Of a stretch of 64,000 nt of DNA, positions 41,501-53,500 are shown in pieces. Each line of letters begins with the position of its first letter. The stretch's first letter is position 1. The notes beneath the pieces were generated by a model. It worked only from the letters and a program-made list of their open reading frames with translations, had not been told where the DNA came from and did not search any database. Location: contig LUCM01001928.1 of assembly GCA_008360955.1 (NCBI GenBank), positions 124,001-188,000 of the forward strand, in the 5' to 3' direction. The stretch is from Fasciolopsis buskii (taxonomy: Eukaryota; Platyhelminthes; Trematoda; Plagiorchiida; Fasciolidae). The translations under genes and the position numbers were made by a program.

Positions 41501-44500
41501 AACAAGGGAGTATCTAAGTGAACTTAAGGAATTATCTGACGACTGGCCAATGGAGTACACAGTTGCTTGCAACCTAGCACTGATCCTTGGTGTTTACCGG
41601 GTACGACGTCAAATAGACCCAACTTGCGGCTTTCGGTTACCTGCAGTGTTTACTGGGATAGCATTCATGAAATAATTCACCATGTGATATCATCGCTCAA
41701 CTCACCATAAAGAAACCATGGAATCACGGTAAAGCTGTTTCATCCTTGTTAGGAATCATCAGCAGTGCATATCCACCGCACCCGAACTGACTGAAGCTCA
41801 ACGAACCGTTCAGAGCCTGCCCGGTAGCGTAATGGCTAAGGCGTTCGACTCAGAATCGTTCGTCCTTGTTCGGGTTCGCGTCCCAATTCGGGCGCGGTGG
41901 ATATGCACTGCTGATGATTCCTAACAAGGATGAAATAGCTGTACAGTGCTTCCGTTGTTTCTTTATGGTAAGTTGAGGGATGATATCACATGGTGAATTA
42001 TTTCATGGAAACATTCAATCTCCTACTACTAACATGTACTAAGATAGCATTATTGATTAAAAATTCCCCAGTCGTCTTAAGACAATGCGATCATCCGTCT
42101 GTTTGACTTACTATGACCGGATGTTAAGAGTATAGAATGTAATGTGATCTAAATGGGTGTTCAGCTACCAAGGTTGTCAGTTCACGTGGAAGTTCGTTCG
42201 CTTGTTTGAACTTATCCGACACCGTCTAAGTCAATAGACCGGATTATCTGCGCGGAGCTAACTGACCCACAGAGGTCATTGTTCAAAGTCTCTTCCAACT
42301 GGGATAGGGCAGACAGATGGAAAATGACAATGTGGTCGTATGGTTAACGGGAAAAATCGCATTTAGACGATTTATGTGCAAAACACATGAAGGAGTTCTC
42401 ATTCTTTCCAGAAAACAGTTTGCCACCCAGCAATCTTAGTTTTATATTCCAACGGTAGAGCAAACGGAAGATGGACTTGATGACATCTTTTACGGATCGC
42501 AGGAGCCGACTGATCTCACGCATAGTTAGGGTCTGTAATCTTGTTCCCTCATTTATAAATAAATGCCTCTAATGAGGGAAAACAGCTCAGACAGGCTGAA
42601 GATAAGCAGTTTTCATAGAATATCATGTATTAAAAGTGCAGTAAAGCTTTGTGTGATGAAACTAATGCAAAAGTGCAGATTTCATTGATCTCTTAAGGAA
42701 CCGTTGAGATTTGAGATGTCTTCTTTGAAACAATCTAATTGTTTGAAACCTATCGGTTTGAACTGCACGTATGGTAAGTGGATGAAGCAAATGAATTAAA
42801 ATACTAAGTGAATTTTTGTAAGCGTTATGGATTATTTATATCGCACTGATAATGCTGTCACCAAAAGGTTAGTGTCGAGAATGAAATGAGACAAAGAGTT
42901 AATCGATACCTTGGTAGAAGCAGTATGAAGCAACGCAAGACACACTGCATCGTTCGTAATTGTTTAAGATTGTATTCTAATCACTTTTACGTAGCTGCCT
43001 GAACTCATCTAACCTGCACCGAAAAAAACATTCTTCTATTTTTTTTATTCTAACGGCCTTCATATGGAGAATAGATGAATTTTATTGAATAGTAATTATC
43101 TTAGATTCTCATTTTCGCTAACATCAGTGAACTCCAGTTTTGAAAGTAAATTCAGATTTCGTGACAACAACAAAACACAGATGATGATCATAAATACACA
43201 TTTTTTATGTAGGCTAGTCACAAGTCGGCTATGCTCCCAGTGTTTCAACAGGGTTTTTAGTCATTTATAGAAGTGCAATCCACTAACTCTATGGCCAGGC
43301 TATTTTGTATTCAGCACACCGAAGTGTGCCAGATTCTTGAATTCGTTGTCCAATGTTAGATTTTTCTATCTGACTTCCTCGAACCGCATCATACACACTG
43401 AATAGTACCAACCGTAAAGTTGTTCTGCGTTATCAATCAACTCGGGCCCTGAGTTCATCCCACTGAGACATTCCCCTGTCCATGGCTTGAATTCCCATCC
43501 AAGTAAGGTATTTTGATGGATTCATTTGAGCGCGTAACATTTCTGGATAATTTATTTCACAGGTTTATCTGTCGCCTAACAATAACCGTTTTCTAACACG
43601 AGTACTAATAATAATTTTTCTGCCTTCCTTTTTTGCTTATGGAATAGTAACTGCATAATATTTCAACCAGAATAGTATAGCCAATGGTAGAGCCTCAAAT
43701 GGAAAAACGGGAAAGTTTAGTAGACTACGACTGTCGGTTAGTAGCCACAACATAAAGCACGGTTTTATCTATCATTTAGACTATAAACACAACAGTTTAG
43801 GAAAAATCGCGGCAGTTGGGAAAGGGAAATGCCATTGGTTTTCTGTACAGTGTGGCTACTAAACGGCGGAGCACACCGTAGAGTCAGTCGGTGAGTGTAC
43901 AGTTTTGGACACTTGGCAGTTTATAAGAGACACAAGCTGTGCTAACTGTCGGACTCACGTGGGTGAACGGCAGTCTAGTCCGAGCCACGCAAAGTTTTCT
44001 AAATCATATAACAAGAACAAGCAACTTGCTAAACTTATATCACCTCCCTGGGCATCTGATTTGTAACAAGTGACCGTAATTTGGCAACAATATCTTAGCG
44101 TGAAGGAATACACCCTTCTGATTTCCTCGTACCTGAAATGCCGCACCTGACAAACAAAAGTTTATCTTTATTCAATCGCCGATAAATTATCTCACGTTTA
44201 AACCCGATTATTGTTGCTCGATATTCTCAGTCAAAGTAACATTTTCTCCCCGTATTTTTATTCTGACCCTGAGACCTTCACGTGACTTAGACTGAGTAGA
44301 CGAGGAAATGCAGATGAGATGTGGTCAAGTACTATTAGTGAGATCTTTCCAATCAAATTGAGGATGTGTTCATTTCCTTCTGTATTTCCACTTTTCTTGT
44401 TCACGTAAGCTTAGCTTAGTGACCAAGTTCACTCACGTCCAAATGATTGTAATACAATCTACTACCTTATGGAATGAAATGAAGCTGCTGATAAACTTAC

Positions 44501-47500
44501 GAAATTCGGTAATCATTGGATGCAACTTTTAAAATGTTAAGGACTCCAGACTAATTACACCAGAACATCTTAAATTACGTAACAGTCGGCGATCACCATG
44601 TAGGGTGAATTGAACTCTCCAACTATCGAACTTGAATGAGCTACCAAGGAAATTCGTCGACAGCAATATCCATGCTGTTAAAGTCAAGAGATTTTATTTG
44701 ATTTGTTGGAGGAGATCAAGGTATCATTGCCAGCTTCCGTCTTGAATTGCGATCAGCGAAGTAAAAATTGAGTGCCCCAAATTGTAGCCGTTAAAAAAAT
44801 AATTAATTTAACAATAATTGTTACTTGATTCATCGAATCCGCCCGCCGGAATTGTACTTTGTTATATAATACTGTCATGGGGTGTATTTCGAGAGTCAAA
44901 CGGAGCGCACTCACTCCTGGACCTGGTAAAAGTCATTATTTCGGGTGTCAATAAGTAATATTTTGCGGACTTTCATCTGGTTCTAAGCAGTTTTCTTTCC
45001 TTCAGAGGAGGTTTGTTGCTCAGTTCGTTAGCTTGACAGAAACACCAAAGGATTTTAAATATTTCAGAAAGAAAATAATATCCATCTCGAAAATTAACTC
45101 TAAAGTGGATTTTACAAATTAGGCCTCACAAGGTACGGTGAAGTGCCGGGATTTATGAGCAAACTAATCCCTGTTGGTGAGAAGTTACACAGTGTTTTGT
45201 GGATAAAACAAAGCCAACGGGAACTGAAAGACTGGGCAAAATTTCTGATACAAGATTCCCCAAATAACCTAGAATAAAGTAAGCCTCCCAGCTGATACGA
45301 TCAAATAAACATCGCCAATTTGCAACGCGCTCAAGTTCTTTCGATTGGCATTCTGAAAAATAGGAGAATATCTCCAGTAGTGTGGAAGTGTTAGAGACTT
45401 ATGAATTCCTCTCCGGTCTTAAGTGCATCTGTGAAACGCCACAATGTGAATGCAGCTTGACAGGGCGTGACAGCTTGCTTGCATCAATGACTAAAAAAGC
45501 CATACAGCTTGGCCTTTCTCAAGCCGAACATTTGAACATACCTATAAGTTCAATGGGCAGACGGCTGATGAAGTAGCCCTCAGCTCTTTGATGTTGGGGT
45601 TAACTTGACACTTCAGTCAGGAGAATGAGTGGGAGAATAAATCATCCGGGTATCTGGACTCCTACTCAACCAGGCTCGCCGCATTTTCGATAAGGTTTTG
45701 TGAAAATCAAAGGCTCTGGTTCAGAACCCTGATCGTTTTTCTGCTTAGCGGCTGGAATCCTTCCCAGTATCTACTAGGTGGGTAGTGATAAGTATGTTGC
45801 AGCTCACAGTTTTTATTCAGTCTATGTTTTCTGTTTCCACCTGTCTCCCTCTAGTTCCTCCACATGTTTGCAATGCCCCCACGGATTTCATAGTCGATAC
45901 TTTCAACGGTTCATTATCAGACAGTGTAGTCAGTGGTTTTTACCCGAATAGCTCGTATTTATTACAAGCTTCAACGCACGCAGTGCTATGTAAACTGATC
46001 AACGGACGTGTTTAGCGTTCACAATGGAATCACTGGTAATCGGTGTTAGTGAAGCACGAATTTAGGATTCTAATAATGTAACTCTACTAGCTTCGCCCAA
46101 TGTTTCATCAAGATATTTCCTGCACATCTCAGGAGACGACGCACCTAAGGCTGTGAGTCAACTCAGTTTAGTAATGGTCCTGACTGGCAAACACTAAAGT
46201 TGTGTCGTAAGATTCCAGCGGTCGGTTGGCGTTCAAAGGGAAAGCTGTGTAAACGGAGTCTTATTTTCCATCTTGGCATATTCTTCAACAGAAGGCAGCA
46301 CTGACACCCCAAAACCAAGAGTTTTATGACGATTTTGTCACTTTCGTTCTCTTGCATTGTAGCCGTAGTGGTAGCAAGCGATCTTAATGCACAATTTGCG
46401 CATCAGAATCCAGTTTAGGTGAATGTTACCGCTTTTCAGGATTTGTGAAGGTAATAATCTTTCCTGTCTAACATGAGTTTCCGGCACCGTTTGGGTAGCA
46501 CAGCAGCATAGCACTCCAACTCCACCTGCAATCAGAGTGAGACCGACCGTAATGAAGTGCGCTACCGCTGGGGTTGTTCTGTGCAATGGTGTAGGTGGTA
46601 TGGGTGAAAGTACAAAAAAATCAGATCATGCGTTAGTTATAATGTAGCTTTCACTGAAGATCAGTGGCTCTCAGGACAAACCCTATACTTGATTAGCGTT
46701 CGAATGTTTATGGTTATTCTGTTCGCACCAGTTGGGAGCAATGACTATCGAACGACCCAAGAAGTGGCGATAATTCAAAAGAGCCATGCACTTGGCTGCA
46801 GGTTTTGCCTAAGATTTTAAATCTGCTGTCTACCAAAGGCACTGGGTTGCTCAGGAGTTATGGAATCTAAAGGAGGAAAGAAGCCAGATCTCTAACCGCG
46901 AGGAGTTGAGTAAAGTCACTTTAAGCCTGAAGGAATATCGTGCAAAACCGGTGGGTTAAAGATGCCCAAAAAATGAAGTAATAGCTGATTCAGGTAACAG
47001 TTAAAGAGTGCCTAAGTGTGTGTATGACACCCATGGACGGAGAACTTTGGTTAGTGAAACAGTCTGGAATAAAAATGGGGAACCAATTCTTGGCCGGAAG
47101 CAGGGGCTTTAATTTTCGGCTGAACAATGCAAGGACCAGTTTAGGTGGCTGTGCTCTAAGGTAGTCACCCCGGCATCCACAGCTGTGGAGATATGATTTC
47201 CCAGAGGAAATAGAAGTCCAATATTTGACTGCTGAGACGGGAAACATCGGCCGGTTTGCAGTTCTTTTCTAACTGAATAGAGAAGCCCTGATAAAGACAA
47301 ATTTTGAATCAAGAGCATAGGTCACTATCGTGGGGTACGTCGTTGATTTCACTCATCTTTAGGAGGGGAATTGGCAGTGGGTTCAGCCATCACCATGAGA
47401 TTAGTTTAGTTGCCGTAGTTACGAATGTTTACGCTTCGGTAATGCCACAAGATTCGATGCCGGTTCGAGATAGTAACGTCCGACGAAATCAGGCGGGGTT

Positions 47501-50500
47501 TCGCACAGGTCTAGGTTACATCGACCAGATTTTCACCCGTCGCCAGTTATTTGAAAAGCGCCAAGTACACCACCGCCCAGCAATGTTTTTTTCTACAAGG
47601 AAGGTAAACATGACCTGGTGAATCGCACAGTTTTCCTCGCCGTGAAAGTATATATGAGAATTTCACGAATCTGTATTCGTGTACTCATCGTCACATAGTG
47701 TACACTATGAACCCTCGAGTTCTTTGGGGGCGATTAGCGGTGTTCTGCATAGGTGTCACATTTCGCCATTCTTGTTCGGTTTCGTTATAGACCAGGAAAT
47801 AAAGGACGATTTAAATGGTCTTCAAAATGTAATCGTTGAACTGGCAAATGAGAAAAAAGTTGCCTGATCTAAATTGTACGGACAACCATGTGTGCGTGGT
47901 CGTGTGCGCGGAACAGGCACAACGTGCACTTGGCAGACCGGGTAGGGGTGCAGCTCCATTCGTGATGTTGATCACCTTTAAAATCCAAAGTGATATTAGA
48001 AGACTGGTTATCGGTAGCTCCCTGTTTGATCCTGGATGATGAGAAGCCAACTATTGCAGATCGTATCAATTACTCCGGCCGGTAGCATGGTAACGGAAGT
48101 GATCACGGACATGTCCAAGGTTCGAGTGGGGTACTCTTGTTTGAAATACTAGTTGCGTCAATCTGGTTTACCACTGAAATTCTTGGGTCTCGTGTACAGT
48201 GCCATAGTGCACTCAGTTTTGTAGCATAGTTGCAAGAAGGGGAGTTTCCATGCTAAAAATACACGTCGCTTGGAAGTTTTCGACATCGATGTTTTGAGTA
48301 GTATCGTTAACATTAGGTGGAGTGACAAGTTGAATATCGTTCACGTGCGGAATGGAGTAATAAGTACCGGTTCATAGAATATTCTATTATTGAATACCCA
48401 GGGTAACAGACTGAGTTGGATGGTTTTGTGTTACCTATGATGCGTATTCCCTATTGTATAAAGTTTAGCGATGATGTTGATGCATGCGCAATTTTCCTCG
48501 TTTTGTTATTCTAGACATAAACTGCAGATATCATGAAAAACAAATGTGGTTAGTATCCATCCTTCTAGCTATTTTCACATTGCGCAAAAAATCGCACATT
48601 ACCAACCTGATTAATTTGTTTCTGTTTCCGGAATGTACGTATTTTTTTTCGAAAACCCGAGGGGTGTAACATGACAGTAATTTTCGTGAGCTTCTGAGTG
48701 TTGAACCTGGCTTTTAGGTCACAAGAGTTTCATCATCAATCGATGTGATATCGTTCGTAATGAAACGTTTGCGATCTAAACGCCAAACTCAGCGATCAGA
48801 ATCTCACGAAAAACGAATAACTTCGGCAATAATCAACACGCATTTTCAACGTCCAAGGCATTAGTTAGAATCATCAACAATTACGCTCGGCGCTTATCGT
48901 TCACGCAAATTGCACATTGACTGTGTTCAGTCCGGTCGAAATCGGGCGACCTTAACTGCTGTGAACGACACTGGATGAATTGTGGTGGTCGACGCGTCAA
49001 ACACGTCTGCCAGTGATGTGCCAACGCGGTAAAATATTGAAGAAACAGTTTTATAAATAATTGGGGAATAATCTTTATCGTTTCAAATAGTAGCGGGGGT
49101 GAATCCAAGCAACCTTTTATAATGGCGTGATATGATTATTCTTTGTCAATCGCTAAGCAGACCTCATTAGTGATCGCATGTGTTGCCGTATCGATTGGCT
49201 GGCCATTGTACAGTTTTTCTTGGCTAACCCAAAGTTTGCGATAACCATTTTCACCTTATCAGCTCATCACAATTCCGTCACTTGTTGCACATTTTCGCCG
49301 TAGCAAAAAACAAACAAAACTAAACGACTGAATTTTTGTAATCGCTAATTCATTTGGTTAATCAAATTTGAAGATAAGCTCATGCTCATTTCATGCCCAG
49401 TTCTCACTCAAGTATGTGACTCAGGCCCAGACGTTTGACCTTTAAGGCCAACACAACCTATCCGGTTCAAGCCGGGTTGGAAACGAAATAGCGGCAAATT
49501 GACCGGACGACCGTGTGAAATCGTGGGTGATTTTCTAGGCCATGTGCTAACAGGACACTGGCAGTCGGCTATGGGTCTCGAATAAAGTTTGGCATTCATC
49601 TTTGAAGTCGTTAGGTTATATTGTGGCAATTTTAAAACTCAATGGATTTGAAAATTTGTGTTGGTCGTAGCTTAGGTCTTTGGTTTTCGTGGGGTTCTGA
49701 TCGTTAGGCTTCCGTTTACGTTGCACTTGCACTGACGACGTCACCTCGACTGGCGATGAAACCTTTGCGACCTAAACTTCAAACTCCGTGATTCGAACCC
49801 CATGAGTTTGTAAATCAATTTTCAAAAACAGAGTAAAATAAAACTGGCGCATTTTTCGTGATAATATGCGAGGTAGAGTTCGTCAGTTGGGCTTCGTTTC
49901 ATTCCCGCGTAGATCAATTACCAAACGTGTATGTTCATCCGTGAGTCGGTACGTTACTTTTCACATGACTCATTTTCACGCATAAGCCGACCTGAAGGGT
50001 TGAGGCTCACAAATGACTGTTCGAGGCAGACAGCCGATGCGCCCATCTCGGCTTACACACCGCAGTTTACACAGTAGCCTCATATTCTCACAATCATACG
50101 GCACAACCTTAGTAACCTCGTTTCTCCTAGCCTATCCATCGTTTGGGTATTCCTACGTGAATACACACCCTAATCGTAATAAGTAGATCAGTTTGAGCTT
50201 GAATATTTGGGAGGCTAGGTGCTTTAAACTACAGTTTCAGTGAGTTGTAATTCCCAATAAGACCACGTGGTAATTCTGAATAACTTGGACCAGTGGTGGA
50301 TGGATCGATGATAACACACAAGCATTGCATGTAGGATGGCTCGATTTCAAACGCTTAGAGAGAAATTAGATTGACTAGCTTTAATGAAAACAAAAATGAA
50401 GCAGACCGGTTAACCTGAGATTTGATCGTAAAACCGGTAGTCCGAAAAATAGTCAGCCAAGCATCACGAGTAGTTTTTTGCACTTTGTATTGCATTTATC

Positions 50501-53500
50501 ATACAGTTAGTATTTCATATTTCAGGAAGATATCTGCCCCCCCCACCAAAACAAAAGCTCACAAAGTTAAAGAATTAGACTTATGATTATGTGCTCGTAC
50601 TCAAGAAACAAAGTTATTCCACAAACAGACGTAGACAAAGCTTTGTGACAGATCGATGCTTACACATGTTTTCTGAACAGATTGTATGTAGCTATTGATA
50701 TCAAGCAGTCATTTTGACATTATAGTTTTTAAATTGATCAAGAATCATTTCGAACAACATTCGAAAATAATTTAAACTTTAAGTTACGCAAAAAAGATAA
50801 TTGGTTTGAGAGTGATTTCGTAAGGACATCGAATGAGATTCAGTAATTGTTTTCTCGAAGGCCGTGAATAACAAAAGAAAAGGTAGGGTAATTGTCAGGA
50901 AATGGAAGCAATTATGGTCTTCAGGAAATATAGAATGATATATTTTAGTGGCCCGACTCTTTACCGCATCCGACCTAGTGAGATCTTGCGTGGTTCTATG
51001 CACCACAAGTTTCGGAGTTACGGTTACCAATCTGCATCCCCTCCTCCACCCCTGTGTAATGGGCATTAGCTGTAATGGGGCATGGATTAGACAAAAAAAT
51101 GCCGTTTTTCTTAAAGCCTTATGATTATATCAGTACTTACCAAAAAAGGGTCAGAGAACTAATGGAGATTGAAACCAGTTTAGAGGAAGATACGATTAAA
51201 GATCAATAATTGGCGATGAGGATCAACTAGCGATCAAATCTGAGGGCGATGGAAGTTAAAATATCCAAACCCAAGAAGAGATCCGCTGAACATCTGCGCT
51301 TAATATAGCAAAGCTTTGGGTTATGAGCTCGATGGCTCGGGGACCCACATAAAAGCATGGAGAATGGAGTCAGTGACCCATTTTCACATCCAAACTCAGT
51401 GCACTCAGTTTAGCATTTGGATTGCAAAGGTTTCTGTACCAGTCACATCGACTGGCACTGAAAGGCTTGCGATCTAAAGGCCAGTCGCAGCAGTCGGAAC
51501 TTCATGAAAACCGACATCGCGAGCTACACTCAACTCAGATTTTCAAGATCACTAAAAGCCCCTAGACCAATTGGCTTGCATGTACCAAGATTAGCTGGGA
51601 GTGTTTCACATCCTGGATTGGCAGACGATCATCCAAATGCTCAATCGGTTATCGGCTCCAAAAGTACGAACATCTTGTTGTTCAACAGACGGCACTCAGT
51701 TGTGTATGGGCTGGAGGTGCCACTTTGCAAAAAAAGTGATGCCAAAACGTCAGTCCGCCCACGTCTGTTCATAGATTTCCTCTCTGTAATTTCCTTTGAG
51801 CATAGAACAGCTTCATCAGTAGTGGCTGTGCATCATGCACTCCCTAGCGGTCGGCATGACCAAATGCTAGCTGGAGACGCAGACCTGAGCAAAAGATTTT
51901 GAATACAAATAGTCCGTTGCAGAGTGCGAATTCTTCTGGTTAAATGTGGCCAAGTAATTACCAAGGGCATTTTGTATAACTGCGGAAATGAGGCCCACTA
52001 AATTGCTGCAATAAACATCCACGTTCGCTAAAAGGACCAATCTTACTTGAGGTATCACAGTAGGCTAGTAGACAAATCTGGGCTCCAAATAGCAGCACAT
52101 AGCACCTTGATCTCTTGCAAAGCCATTCTACCAACAATCTCTTAATAATTGGCTCGCGCCTTGCGATAAGTCTTCACAAAATGTTGCTAATTTGATGACC
52201 TATCATTCACCCGGTCCTTGTAAGTGAAAAACCTGGCCTTTGAAAAGAGACAATACAACAATGCTGTAAAGGTTTCACTATTGATGCCTGCGATATATAG
52301 CTAAAATTAAGTGGCTTGATCGTGTATCAAAATCCACCAGTGGTAAAATACTGCTTGGATATCGATCGACTTTCCTCGTTTCGCCGTCGACGTTGTCTGT
52401 TTTGTCGTTCGCCTACTCAAAATAGATCATACAAAAAGAAAATTGCTGTTGTCATGTTGCTCAGTGGCCAGCTAAGGCGGCGAATAGTTAGTAGTAGGGT
52501 GAACTTAGATTGTTTAGGGCTTCAGTCAGTTTTCAGAGTACGCAAGTGGATCAATAAACGGAACGTGAGAATTGAAAACATTGAAGCAGTTAAGGGCGGA
52601 GCCAATAAAGATATTATCGTATACCCTGTCACAAATAATGGTAGCGCAAAGTTAAAAAGTAATCGTGTTTATCTAATTATCAAGATCTGGACTTCGGTTG
52701 CCAAACTTCTGCTTTGCTTAGACTTCCTATGGTATTCATCTCTATGATTAACAATTTGTAGGCGCACAAAGCCAGCCATGTATAGTTATTGGATCATGCA
52801 GTTTTTAATTAATAAACCATGGACAATCAGCCAGGACAACTAATGAATGCAACCTTAGACTCCCAGAAGTCCATTCTGGATTCACGGCACCTATATACCT
52901 GATGAATATGCACAGAGGCTGACTTTTAACAAAGAAATAACTTTTGATGGTTTCTAGTGGTGAGTAGAGCATCGATAAACAAATTCACATGGTGTACTGT
53001 TTCATACTGAAGAGACAGAAAGCAAAAATAGTCAGATAATTAGTTGTCAAAGAAGCCGAAAGACCCCGACTTAGAAATTGTCCAAGAAAAGAAATAACTA
53101 TGGCAACCGAGAGGCAGCCACACCACAATCTCTACGGATAACTCTGTGCTGTTGACAAATATTTAACTTAATGGAGATAAGTTCTATTGTAACGAAAACG
53201 TGTTACCCGTTTTGTCTCACATCGTCCGTTGTTTTGCCACTTGGAAAGATGGTGAATGTTTTGACCCATAAAATGAACCCTTGTGACTTAAAGTCATCCA
53301 TCATTTTGAGAACAAATATTGACGAACAAGACTGTTTCAATGGTTCATAATTATATGACTGAAACTGATGTTACATTAAGGGAAAGAAATGATGGGCAAT
53401 ATTCGATCAGATAAACCGGCACCCTAGTGTACTTCGGTTTATGGGTCCCCTTAATTTCTTTCTCTTACTAAACCCCAGTTTTAGCTACGCAATTGTTGTA

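Noticed and set aside
51504..51902. 132-codon plus-strand open frame
   Set aside because: It starts inside a copy of the ~100-bp interspersed repeat and shows no protein family.
52316..52747. 143-codon plus-strand open frame in intron 1
   Set aside because: No recognisable motif, no flanking splice or promoter signals; a frame of this length can arise by chance in 64 kb.
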